From: Mucilaginibacter psychrotolerans
GTDB lineage: Bacteria; Bacteroidota; Bacteroidia; Sphingobacteriales; Sphingobacteriaceae
Assembly: GCF_004519315.1 (NCBI RefSeq)
Contig: NZ_SOZE01000012.1
Span: forward strand, 1-64,000
Direction: 5' to 3'
DNA: 64,000 nucleotides
Below, piece after piece: positions 9,591-18,992 of this stretch. A program made the position numbers and the translations under genes. The notes beneath the pieces are model-generated. The model searched no databases and was not told where the DNA came from. It was given only the letters and a program-made list of their open reading frames with translations. Within the stretch, counting starts at the first letter, position 1. Each line of letters opens with the position of its first letter.

Positions 9591-10961
9591 ATGCACACTT
9601 TCAAATTAAAATTCTTAATACTGCCAGTCACTATAATTCTTGTACAGTTAAAAACTGTGTATGGCCAGCAGAACTTTTTGAAAATCGGAGATAAGATACC
9701 CAACATAAAAGTTAACTTAATAAACTATCCTACGCCAAACGCTGAAATTAGTGATTTTAAGGGTAAGCTATTAATGTTGGATTTTTGGGCAACCTGGTGT
9801 AGTCCATGTGTTGCCTACATACCCAAAATGGATTCTATCCAAAGGATTTTTAGCGATAAAGTCCAAATTTTGCCCATTTCCGATGAACCTTTTGAAAAGA
9901 TTGACCAATTCAGCAAACATCTTTTGAAAGCAACTAATATTAAATTGATTTCGGCCTTCAATGAAAGCAGGTTAAAGAAAATGTTTAATTTTAATTCAAT
10001 ACCATTTTATGTATGGGTAAATTCTGAGGGCACTATTATTGCAATGACATCTGCCGAAGAAGTTTCAATTCAAAATATAGAAAAAATATTAAGCAATCAG
10101 CAAACCATCGTAACCTCAAAGAAGCAATTCAAAAAGACTATTATAGATCAAAAGAAAACAATTTTCAATCTACATTACAACGAATTGCTGACAGATAATA
10201 GCATTCTTCCTCATGAGATAGATGATAATCTGATTTTAGGACAATCTATTGGCACCAGCTTTATTCCTGGCTTACCGATTGGCCGGACGACAAACGACAG
10301 CTTACATTATTTCTCAACCAATACTTCGATATCAAGGATATATGCTCATTTATATTCCATGATCTATTATGGATATACAAACCTCGGCATCCAATCTGAA
10401 GCAAGAACAGTATTTGAAATAAAGAACAAGCAAAAACTTGAACATCTTAAAAATGATCAATATGGCAGTGCTTACGAAAAATTTTTAGAAGCAAATGGTG
10501 CCTGTTACGAAATAGTATGGCCAAAAGACATTGCTTTCGGGGATTATAAAACGAAATTTAACTTGATAAAGAGCGATTTAGATAGATACTTTGGTATCCC
10601 TAACGGTTTTGACACTAAAATTGAGAAACGTCAAGTAAAAGAATGTTTAGTGTTGGAGAAAACGATTACGGATAACCTTTTGAAAACAAAAGGTCATAGT
10701 CCCCAAGAGAACTTCGATCGTTATAATTACAAAATCGTTAACAAGCCTTTTAGCACTTTTTTTAACAGATTAAGTGGCTACTATTTTCAATTATCTGAAA
10801 TGCCCATAATAGATAAAAGCGGAATACATGAGAATGTTGATCTTGAGCTTAAATGTAACATGACGGATCTGAAAGAATTAAATTTGGAATTAGCAAAATA
10901 TGGATTAGTTCTTAGAAATAGGCCGGAGATAGCCGACGTTTTAGTTTTCTATGAACGTTAA
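9591..10961 (+). CDS. TlpA-like thioredoxin-fold protein, extracytoplasmic
   Basis: A 456-residue protein with an N-terminal signal sequence (about 1-25, ending VYGQQ) and a TlpA/AhpC-type thioredoxin domain (about 30-180). The active-site motif is FWATWCSPC with Cys70 and Cys73. The remaining 270 residues match no domain I know. C-terminal extensions of this kind are common in Bacteroidetes proteins encoded after SusC/SusD. Predicted role: a periplasmic thiol-disulfide oxidoreductase whose substrate may be linked to the uptake system. It is 17 bp after susD, so co-transcribed. A strong terminator follows directly. Confidence 0.8.
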   Translation: MHTFKLKFLILPVTIILVQLKTVYGQQNFLKIGDKIPNIKVNLINYPTPNAEISDFKGKLLMLDFWATWCSPCVAYIPKMDSIQRIFSDKVQILPISDEPFEKIDQFSKHLLKATNIKLISAFNESRLKKMFNFNSIPFYVWVNSEGTIIAMTSAEEVSIQNIEKILSNQQTIVTSKKQFKKTIIDQKKTIFNLHYNELLTDNSILPHEIDDNLILGQSIGTSFIPGLPIGRTTNDSLHYFSTNTSISRIYAHLYSMIYYGYTNLGIQSEARTVFEIKNKQKLEHLKNDQYGSAYEKFLEANGACYEIVWPKDIAFGDYKTKFNLIKSDLDRYFGIPNGFDTKIEKRQVKECLVLEKTITDNLLKTKGHSPQENFDRYNYKIVNKPFSTFFNRLSGYYFQLSEMPIIDKSGIHENVDLELKCNMTDLKELNLELAKYGLVLRNRPEIADVLVFYER

Positions 10962-10998
10962 AAAAGAATGTCCTGAGCGTTCAGGACATTCTTTTTTA
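10962..10998. terminator. Bidirectional intrinsic terminator
   Basis: A perfect hairpin (AAGAATGTCCTGA, loop, TCAGGACATTCTT) is flanked by an A run on the left and a T run on the right. It can end the SusCD/TlpA operon from the left and the DUF6520/MauE transcripts from the right. Confidence 0.85.
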
Positions 10999-11001
10999 AA
11001 T

Positions 11002-11310
11002 TTATTCAAAGTGGCCGTCTGTTTGTGAACCAGTTTGGAAAGTTACACCTGAAGATGGTAGCGCAGTACCGTCAACGGTTGGAGTTGGGTTACTGCCAAT
11101 ATCCCATTGTGCAGTACAAAGTGAGCCTCCAGATTCACACCTGTCCTCGTTATAAAATTGGTAACTGGCAGGATTGCTTGCCGGCGTGGATGGATTAGTT
11201 TTATAATAGGTTACGATGTTAACATCTTTTTTTGCTGATGTAAATGCACTGAACCCAAGTGCCATTGCGCCTACTAACAGGCCAAAGGCGATTTGTTTAA
11301 AATTTTTCAT
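11002..11310 (-). CDS. DUF6520-like small exported protein
   Basis: A 102-residue protein with a signal peptide (about 1-26: KQIAFGLLVGAMALGFSAFTSA). The mature part is short and Pro/Thr/Ser-rich, with two cysteines near residues 58 and 64 in ESGGSLCTAQW. Size and layout fit the Bacteroidetes DUF6520 family, whose function is unknown. It lies 3 bp downstream of the MauE-type gene, so the pair is one operon. Two Cys next to a redox-associated membrane protein suggests, by inference only, a disulfide partner or substrate. Confidence 0.65.
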   Translation of the reverse strand: MKNFKQIAFGLLVGAMALGFSAFTSAKKDVNIVTYYKTNPSTPASNPASYQFYNEDRCESGGSLCTAQWDIGSNPTPTVDGTALPSSGVTFQTGSQTDGHFE

Positions 11311-11313
11311 TTT

Positions 11314-11811
11314 TTAAATTTTTAAAGAAGACGTAAATAAATTAAAAAGCCGGATTGCAAACATGGCAATTGATATAAATGCGAGATTAAACCATATATG
11401 CTGTGACCAGCTTAGTTTTTCAATGGCCCCGCCGCAGTGGCATGGTAAGTTTTTTTCCCAAATCAAAGCACTGATAATGTAAAAAGTAAATGCGGTCATG
11501 ACAGTAATAAAACAATACAAACCGATTTTTGCGGTTTTTGGGATGAGTAAAAGCATAGCGATAAAAACTTCAACCATTGGAACCGCAAAAGAAATAAATA
11601 CAGCAAACCCACTAATGAGGTGTACTCTTGTCAGACCCTTTAAAAAACGGTCATGATCTATTATTTTGGCGTAGGCAGTATAGATAAATAGTGCCATACA
11701 TAACCAACGTATAGCAATCACTATTCTTTCCTTTGTTAGTTCTGAAATTTGAAATCTTGTTTTGTTAGCCATCATACCTTCCATGCAAAATGCTTCTAAG
11801 AGGGCCATCAT
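11314..11811 (-). CDS. MauE/DoxX-type redox-associated membrane protein
   Basis: A protein of up to 165 residues with four predicted transmembrane helices. It has the MauE-like CHCGG motif before the fourth helix (NLPCHCGGAIEKLSW) and a family-typical early segment (TAYAKIIDHDRFLKGL). MauE-type proteins help form disulfides or supply reductant to periplasmic partners. Several starts are possible; Met14 (11772, MANKTRF) is also credible. It is followed by the DUF6520-like gene in the same operon. Confidence 0.72.
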   Translation of the reverse strand: MMALLEAFCMEGMMANKTRFQISELTKERIVIAIRWLCMALFIYTAYAKIIDHDRFLKGLTRVHLISGFAVFISFAVPMVEVFIAMLLLIPKTAKIGLYCFITVMTAFTFYIISALIWEKNLPCHCGGAIEKLSWSQHIWFNLAFISIAMFAIRLFNLFTSSLKI

Positions 11812-12234
11812 TAAATTCTTTTTGCCTCTTAGGTGAGCGCCCCGAGTAAGTTCTACTACTACAGTCTATCTTACTCTTGTAAAATGATCCGCCTGGAGCC
11901 ATCCGTAAATACGGCGAATCTCCGATTATGAATAATCGGTTGGCAAGCCGGTTTCGAGGAACAAGAGGAATTCACTATTGAAATTGTTTTACAATCCCCA
12001 AATCGGTTTTTCTGATAGAAACTATTTTGAACGTTTCCGATTCCTAACTTTGCGATAATTGTAAGGAAGGAAATAGTAAGAAAAGCTATCCGATGTATCG
12101 TCCCGACTCCCATTTCATAGAAAATAAATGTATGATAAAGGTAGTCCTGTATATTCCAGAAAGGCGTAAACTTTTGTTCAAAAAAGATTGAACAAATGGT
12201 CAAAAAAAATTTACCAAATGATAAATTTCTTCGA
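11812..12234. other. Non-coding gap with a short palindrome
   Basis: This is 423 bp between the MauE-type gene and the 3' end of the Crp-type gene. An exact inverted repeat (CCGATTAT, 2-bp spacer, ATAATCGG) lies at 11922-11939 and could be an operator. A 125-codon minus-strand frame across this gap shows no family features and looks incidental. I see no RNA gene. Confidence 0.45.
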
Positions 12235-12846
12235 TTACGGGTGACCATTGACTTTAAGTAATCGGCTCAGGGACTGCGGCGTAATACCCAGGTAGGATGC
12301 GATAATCTCTTTTGAAACCTTTTGTTCTATTTGAGGATACCTACGAAGCATTTCAAGATATCTTTCCCAACCGGATAGTCCTATGAGATCGTTTGTTCTT
12401 TGGGTTTGATAGGATACGTATTGGAGTATAAGACATTTATTAAATATCTCTGCAAATGGAAATTCTTCATATACTTCTGTTAGTTTTTGGCGTGAAATCG
12501 ACTTTAATCGACTTCCCGGCATGACCTCGATATGTAATTCCGATTTTTCCCTTTTAAAAAAACTGTTCGGCTCGGTTATGATAGAAGCGGCATCCCAGAG
12601 ACATACAGTTTGTTCCTTACCCTTTTCCTGGTTATAATAATAACCCCTTGCAAATCCGCTTTCTAAGAAATAAATATTTTCTGCTATTTGACCTGCGTTT
12701 AATAAGATTTGGCGATGTAGATAATGACTGGATTCTAATTTTAGATCAACACACTGTATAAACTCCTTTTGGTCTAATTCGTTCCTCATTTGTTCTGGTA
12801 ATGGCTTCATGGCAAAAAGCACATCATATAAACTATGTATCTGCAT
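12235..12846 (-). CDS. Crp/Fnr-family transcriptional regulator
   Basis: A cyclic-nucleotide-binding-like domain (about residues 20-130 from the chosen start; HRQILLNAGQIAENIYFLESGFARGYY) is followed by a Crp-type HTH at the C-terminus (IASYLGITPQSLSRLLK). The frame extends upstream to 12987, but the Met at 12846 (MQIHSLYD) gives 203 residues, the usual length for Bacteroidetes Crp/Fnr proteins, so I use it. The cAMP-binding residues are not conserved and there is no FNR-type Cys cluster. The ligand is therefore unknown. Confidence 0.82.
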   Translation of the reverse strand: MQIHSLYDVLFAMKPLPEQMRNELDQKEFIQCVDLKLESSHYLHRQILLNAGQIAENIYFLESGFARGYYYNQEKGKEQTVCLWDAASIITEPNSFFKREKSELHIEVMPGSRLKSISRQKLTEVYEEFPFAEIFNKCLILQYVSYQTQRTNDLIGLSGWERYLEMLRRYPQIEQKVSKEIIASYLGITPQSLSRLLKVNGHP

Positions 12847-12993
12847 AATATTTAGTCCAATTACTTCGAATCGCTTCATTGCATCCGGTTTTGCAGGCAA
12901 AGGTATGAGGGTAACTATGCAGCATAAATACTCAAATCGGGGGTTTGACATAACTAAATAGTGGTATGTTTTATGACAATACCCCATTTTTAA

Positions 12994-13923
12994 TTATTTG
13001 CGATGATTTTGTAGTTTATGAATTAATGCCGCCCGGTTTTTTACCGCGGTCTTTTTAAAGATGTTTTGAATATGCTTTTTAACTGTTTCCTCTGATATAA
13101 ACATGGCCTCTGCAATTTCACTGTTCTTCATGCCCTTGTATAATTTCTGAATAACGAGTATTTCACTTCGAGTTACCCCATAATGCATGCAGTTTGCTAA
13201 AAACTCTTCTGGGCTCATTCCATCTATTGTAGAGGTTAGTAATTTATTGTTAAAATCCTGCCTTGCCATTCGAACTGACCTTGCAATAAAAAGTACAGTG
13301 ATTATCACAATTCCGGTATTTGTACAAAGTACTTCCGTTAGCTGGCTTTCTTCTACTAATCCAAAAAAGGCTAACGCAGCCCAGGGGGTAACAGCACAAC
13401 ACATCGCGATCTCTTCCAGATAATTTAACTTATTTCGGTTAGTACTATACTTGCGATGAATGGCTTTGAAAATCACACAAAGCAGGACAATTGCATAAAT
13501 TAAGGGCACGATCATGCCAAAACGGATGTCAACATTTAACTGTCCATTGATAGCGTAAACGATGACAAAAAATATTACATAAGGAAGAATTAGAAATAAA
13601 GGTACCCCAAATAAGGCATGCCAACGGAGCGCCTTTAAGTCAAAGCCTTTATAAAAATAGAAGGGGAAATATGATGCCATAAGAAACCCCGTACCATAAG
13701 CGATCATTACCTGAACATTGAGCGGGATCTTTATTTTCGGATCAGGAAAAAGTCCGCCGGTAATGTTATACAATAACATTAAAAGTAAAAGCAATAAATA
13801 CCAGCCCCTATTACTATCTCTTGGCCAATACAAATAGCTCGCCAACTGGAAAAGGAACATAAGTATTTCCAGCCCAATGAAAATGGCCGTCACAATATGA
13901 ATTTGAGTTCCGAAAACCAGCAT
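12994..13923 (-). CDS. Seven-helix membrane protein with C-terminal LuxR-type HTH
   Basis: A 309-residue protein. About seven hydrophobic helices fill residues 5-215. A cytosolic GerE/LuxR HTH follows at about 235-300 (LVIQKLYKGMKNSEIAEAMFISEETVKKHIQNIFKK). This is a one-component, membrane-tethered regulator of a type common in Bacteroidetes. It lies 9 bp downstream of the acetyltransferase gene on the same strand, so the two are probably an operon. Both run divergently from the LanB gene. A role in sensing or controlling the RiPP locus is possible but not shown. Confidence 0.78.
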   Translation of the reverse strand: MLVFGTQIHIVTAIFIGLEILMFLFQLASYLYWPRDSNRGWYLLLLLLMLLYNITGGLFPDPKIKIPLNVQVMIAYGTGFLMASYFPFYFYKGFDLKALRWHALFGVPLFLILPYVIFFVIVYAINGQLNVDIRFGMIVPLIYAIVLLCVIFKAIHRKYSTNRNKLNYLEEIAMCCAVTPWAALAFFGLVEESQLTEVLCTNTGIVIITVLFIARSVRMARQDFNNKLLTSTIDGMSPEEFLANCMHYGVTRSEILVIQKLYKGMKNSEIAEAMFISEETVKKHIQNIFKKTAVKNRAALIHKLQNHRK

Positions 13924-13932
13924 AATTCTGAA

Positions 13933-14547
13933 TTAGTGGTCTGGTCGTCGTTTTAAAAAGGACAGCGAATAACCTAAGGTCATTTGGTTATAAATTTCAA
14001 AGCCAAATGATTGGTACCAGGGAATGTTTTTCTGGGTGGATGTTTCAAGGTAAAGTGGCAAATTCATTTCGCTGAAACGTGAAATAATTTGCATTAACAG
14101 CTTACTACCAACACCTTTTTTCTGAAATGTTGGGTCAACTCCAATAAACCAAAGGTAGGCCATCTTTTCATTGGGCTGAATTTGTTGGATTTTCGCTTCT
14201 CTCTTTAATGTTTTACTAACTCCGAATATGCTTATTGCCTGAAAAATCAGCCGGATATTCAGCCAAAGAGATCTGGCAGTTGTCTTTTTGTTTTGTGGAT
14301 ACAAAATCAAAGCGCATCCCTTTTTATCATCTGTCATCCAAACCTCTCCGAACATGGAGCACATTTCGAAAGAATAATCCATCAATGCTTTTATCCTTTC
14401 AAAACTATTTATGTCATTTCGGACCACATATTTAACGCTCTGATTATCTTTAAATGAATAACTCAAAATGTTTATCACCGTCGTCTTATCAACCGCTTCA
14501 GCCTTTATCATAGGTAAATGTATTAGTGAACTGCAAAATTTATTCAA
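13933..14547 (-). CDS. GNAT-family N-acetyltransferase
   Basis: A 204-residue protein with a GNAT fold in its C-terminal half. It shows the acetyl-CoA loop region FQKKGVGSKLLMQI (Q/RxxGxG/A type) after WFIGVDPT, and then LPLYLETSTQKNIPWYQSFGFEIY. The substrate cannot be predicted. It is divergent from the LanB gene with a 277-bp gap and could act in self-protection or peptide tailoring, but such enzymes have many other roles. Confidence 0.8.
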   Translation of the reverse strand: MNKFCSSLIHLPMIKAEAVDKTTVINILSYSFKDNQSVKYVVRNDINSFERIKALMDYSFEMCSMFGEVWMTDDKKGCALILYPQNKKTTARSLWLNIRLIFQAISIFGVSKTLKREAKIQQIQPNEKMAYLWFIGVDPTFQKKGVGSKLLMQIISRFSEMNLPLYLETSTQKNIPWYQSFGFEIYNQMTLGYSLSFLKRRPDH

Positions 14548-14824
14548 ATCTGAATTTTCCCTTTTTATGATTAATAATAGCTTGTGCTGTCATTTGACAA
14601 GGGATAAATTTTTGATAAAATAAAACCAAAACAAAATTAACTATTGTTTAAATGCAGGTTACCAAATGGTAAGGACTATATCGCCCGAATTTTTACTATT
14701 CTATCCCGAAAATATGCCCATCTATAAGATATGACGGATTTCACCATAGAATAACCATTCTTTTGAAGAAATAATTGGTGAAATATAGCACCCGCTACAA
14801 TGCGGTTCTGATAATAAATTTACG

Positions 14825-17668
14825 ATGGAGTTAATGGCGTTTGACATATTACTTTGCCGGACACCGGTGTTTAGTGTTGAAGACGACCTAGAAGAAAAAT
14901 GGGACGAGCTTAAAACTATGATCCGCGATTCATCACCTCCACTATTTGAGATTATTAAAGATCTTGATTATCCTCAATTAAAATCAGCCGGTAAAAAGAT
15001 CAATTATTCCATTTGGAAGTATTTTAATAGGGCCCGATTCCGTGCTACACCATTTGGCCGTTTTGCAGCATTTTCAGCTGTCCATTTGAAAAATGGTGAA
15101 TGCCCCAGCCTAGTTTTGAAACACAAACTTAATACACTTGATTTAATAGATTGGGGCGCAAAGGATGGTCAACTTAATGATTTCCGAAAGGTTCTTAAAT
15201 ATGCAGAATGGTTTCAAATAAATTCATCCATCTATCGCGTTCGCAGTGAACTTAGATTTATACGGTTTAAAAATGACTGTTTTGAAATAGGCTCAGTTAC
15301 GACATTCCCGGAACTTGATACTATCCTGGAACATTGTATTGAAAGGATACAGAAGCGTGATTTATATAGGGTAATGCAGTCGGGGCATGAACTCAATATT
15401 AAAGATGTTGACATATTATTGGAACAGATGCTCACCCTTCAGTTGATTTTATGTGACAGACTCCCGAATATCACTGGTGAAGATTACTTTAAAAGACTTA
15501 GTGTTAAAAAGGAAACTACGCATATAAATTATACAATTGCTGAGCGAAAAGTCGAATCAGGTGGATTTGATTTAAACCGCGTTAGGAATGTCCCCAATTT
15601 GGTCAAATTTTTGCAGGCTAATTTACCACCGGCAGAAAACGGGGCACTGAGCGATTTCAAACATGCATTTTTAAAGAAATTTGAACAATCTGCTATACCG
15701 CTTCTTATTGCGATGGACCCGGAATTAGGAGTTGGATATAAAAATCTTGCTCATCCCGTAGAAGACTTGGATTTAATCGAGGAAATCAATAAAACCAAAC
15801 GCTTGCCTGAGTCAAATGACACGGTTAGCTATACCAAATTGCACAATTTCCTATTGAATGCTATGCTCACCGGGACTGAAATCAAGCTCGATAATTTTAC
15901 GAATCAAAAGGACATTGATCCCTTGTCGCTACCTAATAGCCTTAGTGTGATGTTGCGCCTGTATAATGAACAGCCTGTCATTGAAAGCATTGGCGGCTGC
16001 ACTGCAAATGCGTTAATTGGCCGTTTTACGATGGCAAGCCACGAACTTACGCTATCAGGACAGCATATCTCTGCTTCAGAAAGTGATGCAAACCCTGATT
16101 TGATATTTTTTGATATTGCCTACCAGGCGGAAAAGGAAGTAGACAATGTAAATCGCCGGAAGCAGTTATACCCTTATGAACTTCCGATCCTAACTTGGTC
16201 ATCCCATCAAGCCACGCTTTGTTTAGATGATATATTGGTAGCCATACGAAATTTCGAAATTATCCTTTGGTCAAAAAAATACGATAAGCGATTGATTCCC
16301 CGGATTCCCTCAGCATACAACTATGGCCGGTCGGATTTATCGGTCTATCGCTTCCTTTGTGATCTGCAACATCAAGGTATTAAATCTGACCTCAGTTTTA
16401 ATTTTCAGCACTTCTTCCCAAACCTGGTACGTTATCCACGCGTTACCTATAAGGACATCATTGTTTCGCCGGCAATGTGGCTGATACCTGAAAACATAAA
16501 GAAGCTTTCGAATTGTGACGATACGAAAAATTCCATCTTGCAGCTAAAAGCCTGGTTTCAAAACAAAGCCATTAATTTTTGTATAAGATCCGGAATATCC
16601 GACCAGAAATTATGTTTCAATCCCAACGAAGATTCAGACCTAATTGCCTTGTTATCTTATTTCCGGCAAAACCAATCCGGTGATATTTATATTTCCGAAG
16701 CGTTGCTTCCAGAGAAATCAGAAGTCTCAGATATAACGGGTAAGCCCTACATCGCTGAATATATCTTGAACTATGGCCATAGCGAAAGGGTTTACAAAGG
16801 CAATTATTTGATAAATGAAAAAAACAGTATGTCGCCAAGCAATATTTTACCAGGGGGTGATTGGCTATATTTTGAAATTTACTGCCACCCTTCCCGGAGT
16901 AACGAAATTTTGCTAAACCAAATTAATGAATTTATAAAGGAGTCACAGGAGCAAATTAGTAAATGGTTTTTTATACGATATGATGATCCTAAACCTCACA
17001 TTCGTTTACGGCTTCAAATAGTCGACAGCTCGTTTGGTTATCAGATTGTCAAAAACCTGAAATCATTTTTGGAAAATGATTTTCACACCGGTCTGATTTC
17101 GGATATTCAAATAAAAACCTACTACCGCGAAATTGAAAGATATGGTGCAGGCAGAATAGAATTTGTTGAAGAGTTCTTCTTTTTAGATAGTTTAAATGTT
17201 AAATTGTTATTGGCAAATAGACATCCCACTATCCAATTATACTGTACAGCCTTAAACCTTTTTCAAAGTTTATTTAAGTTGTGCTTCAATAGCATAGATG
17301 TGGAGATTGATTTTGCAACAAACATGGCAGATACTTTCAAAAATGAGTTTAGTTTGGACCATCGAAGTTTAAAGAAAATCAATCAATCTTTTCAGTACCA
17401 TAAGCTGACACTTAGTGGTACAGGTGGCAAATTACTTCCGGATCTATCGTCGTCTTACACAAAGGTTTTACTGAATATATTGAATGATTGTGATTCCGAG
17501 CACCAAAGGATGAAAATTATCGCGGACCTGCTCCATATGCATATTAACCGGCTTTTTGATTCCCATCAAAGAAGTCATGAGGCGATTATTTATCAATACC
17601 TGGTAAAGCTTTTAAAGGCGAAACAGGCGGCATTAGCAAATCTGCAGGAATTCCCAGCCGAACGATAA
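14825..17668 (+). CDS. Class I lanthipeptide dehydratase (LanB), full length
   Basis: A 947-residue cytosolic LanB. The N-terminal glutamylation domain covers about residues 10-640, with the family signature NRARFRATPFGRFAAFSAV at about 68-86. The C-terminal elimination domain (SpaB_C/thiopeptide type) covers about 660-930, with DWLYFEIYCHPSRSNEILLN and KWFFIRYDDPKPHIRLRLQI. LanB enzymes glutamylate Ser/Thr of a leader-guided peptide using Glu-tRNA(Glu), then eliminate glutamate to leave dehydro-residues. Both halves are present in one chain. The start at 14825 (MELMAF) could be three codons later. No LanC cyclase or exporter lies nearby. The Thr-rich, Cys-free peptide gene at 18812 is the best candidate substrate. 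The 3' end overlaps the convergent kinase gene by 83 bp. Confidence 0.9.
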   Translation: MELMAFDILLCRTPVFSVEDDLEEKWDELKTMIRDSSPPLFEIIKDLDYPQLKSAGKKINYSIWKYFNRARFRATPFGRFAAFSAVHLKNGECPSLVLKHKLNTLDLIDWGAKDGQLNDFRKVLKYAEWFQINSSIYRVRSELRFIRFKNDCFEIGSVTTFPELDTILEHCIERIQKRDLYRVMQSGHELNIKDVDILLEQMLTLQLILCDRLPNITGEDYFKRLSVKKETTHINYTIAERKVESGGFDLNRVRNVPNLVKFLQANLPPAENGALSDFKHAFLKKFEQSAIPLLIAMDPELGVGYKNLAHPVEDLDLIEEINKTKRLPESNDTVSYTKLHNFLLNAMLTGTEIKLDNFTNQKDIDPLSLPNSLSVMLRLYNEQPVIESIGGCTANALIGRFTMASHELTLSGQHISASESDANPDLIFFDIAYQAEKEVDNVNRRKQLYPYELPILTWSSHQATLCLDDILVAIRNFEIILWSKKYDKRLIPRIPSAYNYGRSDLSVYRFLCDLQHQGIKSDLSFNFQHFFPNLVRYPRVTYKDIIVSPAMWLIPENIKKLSNCDDTKNSILQLKAWFQNKAINFCIRSGISDQKLCFNPNEDSDLIALLSYFRQNQSGDIYISEALLPEKSEVSDITGKPYIAEYILNYGHSERVYKGNYLINEKNSMSPSNILPGGDWLYFEIYCHPSRSNEILLNQINEFIKESQEQISKWFFIRYDDPKPHIRLRLQIVDSSFGYQIVKNLKSFLENDFHTGLISDIQIKTYYREIERYGAGRIEFVEEFFFLDSLNVKLLLANRHPTIQLYCTALNLFQSLFKLCFNSIDVEIDFATNMADTFKNEFSLDHRSLKKINQSFQYHKLTLSGTGGKLLPDLSSSYTKVLLNILNDCDSEHQRMKIIADLLHMHINRLFDSHQRSHEAIIYQYLVKLLKAKQAALANLQEFPAER

Positions 17669-18716
17669 AATGATTTGACTCGGTTGCTTTATAACTAAAA
17701 ACAATGTCTTCCCCGTAAGCGTACTTTAACCTTTGCTCCGTATTACTTATTCCTTTATGGTTTCCAGCGGGCCTTATTTGATTGTTTATCAAATTATCAG
17801 TTTCAATAAATAGCATCCCATCCTGGTTATAAATTTTGACAATGGCGCCATGGTTTTTTTCGGTGAGATTACCATGCTTAAAAATATTTTCTACCATTGT
17901 CAGTAAGACCAAAGGGATTAAATAAAATCGGCGGACTTCTTCCTGGTATTGCAGTTCAAAAAGTAATTTATGATTTTTCCTGATTTGGTTTAAGTATACC
18001 AGGTTTTCCACCTGGTCTATCTCATCACTTAAAGGAATAAATTCACCCATTTTATCAGAATCAATTGCGTAGCGCATCATTTCAGCCAAAGTAATAATAG
18101 CATCGGCAGCTGGAGGTGATAGTTCAACAATACTATGGTAAACGAAATCTAAAGTGTTAAATAGGAAATGGGGGTTGATTTGGGCTTTTAAGAATGCATT
18201 TTGTGCTTTGGTCAATTCCTGTTCTGATTTCTGCCGGTAAATGATATCATTTAACCGTTGTTTTTCAAGTTCATTTGTTTTTCTCTTCTCGATGGTGTAA
18301 GTAATCAGATAATAATAGCCAGTCGCATATCCGATAATATATAACTCCCTGAAAAGAGTCCTCAAATTGTATTCGTAGTTTAAGGTTAATGGTTGAGGGT
18401 TAGGTAGAATATGTTTCAGTATCAGCAATTGATCCGCATAGAAGGATAGTAATAGAAATGCACCAATTTCCGAAAACAAAACCGTAGGGAGCCTCCAAAA
18501 AATATGCTTTTTATTTTTCAATATCCATGGTAAAGCCACATGAGCATGAAGATAGAATAGAACTATGATGATAATGTAATGAACGATATAAGTTATTGGA
18601 TTACCGAAAACATGAAAAACAAGTCCTATCGAAAAAGATTCATAAAGGATGAATATTACCCACACAAGAAGATGTAGTCTATACTTGTTGATCCAATTTT
18701 TAATAATTTCTATCAT
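17586..18716 (-). CDS. LytS/YehU-type sensor histidine kinase
   Basis: A 376-residue kinase. Four to five transmembrane helices lie in residues 10-150, followed by a coiled coil and a His_kinase domain with phospho-acceptor motif INPHFLFNTLDFVY (His near residue 180). A HATPase segment (LTMVENIFKHG, GISNTEQRLKYAYG) follows. Members pair with LytTR response regulators; two are encoded next door. The last 83 bp overlap the convergent LanB gene, so transcription of one may interfere with the other. The short C-terminal tail after IVRLGIPA is less conserved. Confidence 0.88.
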   Translation of the reverse strand: MIEIIKNWINKYRLHLLVWVIFILYESFSIGLVFHVFGNPITYIVHYIIIIVLFYLHAHVALPWILKNKKHIFWRLPTVLFSEIGAFLLLSFYADQLLILKHILPNPQPLTLNYEYNLRTLFRELYIIGYATGYYYLITYTIEKRKTNELEKQRLNDIIYRQKSEQELTKAQNAFLKAQINPHFLFNTLDFVYHSIVELSPPAADAIITLAEMMRYAIDSDKMGEFIPLSDEIDQVENLVYLNQIRKNHKLLFELQYQEEVRRFYLIPLVLLTMVENIFKHGNLTEKNHGAIVKIYNQDGMLFIETDNLINNQIRPAGNHKGISNTEQRLKYAYGEDIVFSYKATESNHFIVRLGIPADLLMPPVSPLKALPGIDK

Positions 18717-18811
18717 CTAAAAAACCCTTTCTAAATAGGAAAAATACCATTGCGTATAATGGTTTTTAACCGGCCACCAATTCACCCTAAGTTTCATAAA
18801 AAATAAAACTT

Positions 18812-18970
18812 ATGAAACACAAACTTTTTAAAATTAGCGACAGTACACTATTTGTTTATAAGTCGCTGAAACCTTTAAACGGCGAAACGACCACAACTGG
18901 TACTGACCCAACAACTACGGTAATGACAATGACTGTTTCCGGTCTACACCATTCCAACAAACAAAAATGA
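18812..18970 (+). CDS. Candidate RiPP precursor peptide, Thr-rich and Cys-free (52 aa)
   Basis: An unannotated-size frame, ATG at 18812 and TGA at 18968. The N-terminal half (MKHKLFKISDSTLFVYKS then LKPLNG, residues 1-24) is basic and amphipathic like a RiPP leader, and ends at a Gly. The C-terminal half (residues 25-52) has ten Thr in residues 26-41 plus Ser43 and Ser48, in the pattern ETTTTGTDPTTT then VMTMTVSG, and ends in HHSNKQK. There is no Cys. Thr clusters are the natural substrate of LanB, whose gene is 1.1 kb away. Without Cys, (methyl)lanthionine rings cannot form within the peptide, so the product might be a linear dehydrobutyrine-rich peptide. It sits on the opposite strand between the response-regulator and kinase genes. 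Precursor status is inferred from sequence and context. Confidence 0.6.
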   Translation: MKHKLFKISDSTLFVYKSLKPLNGETTTTGTDPTTTVMTMTVSGLHHSNKQK

Positions 18971-18992
18971 TCAGTTACTAAGAGGCAGGGTG

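Noticed and set aside
11871..12248. 125-codon minus-strand frame between the MauE-type and Crp-type genes
   Set aside because: No recognisable domain, low-complexity composition, and it overlaps the end of the Crp-type gene in the same direction.
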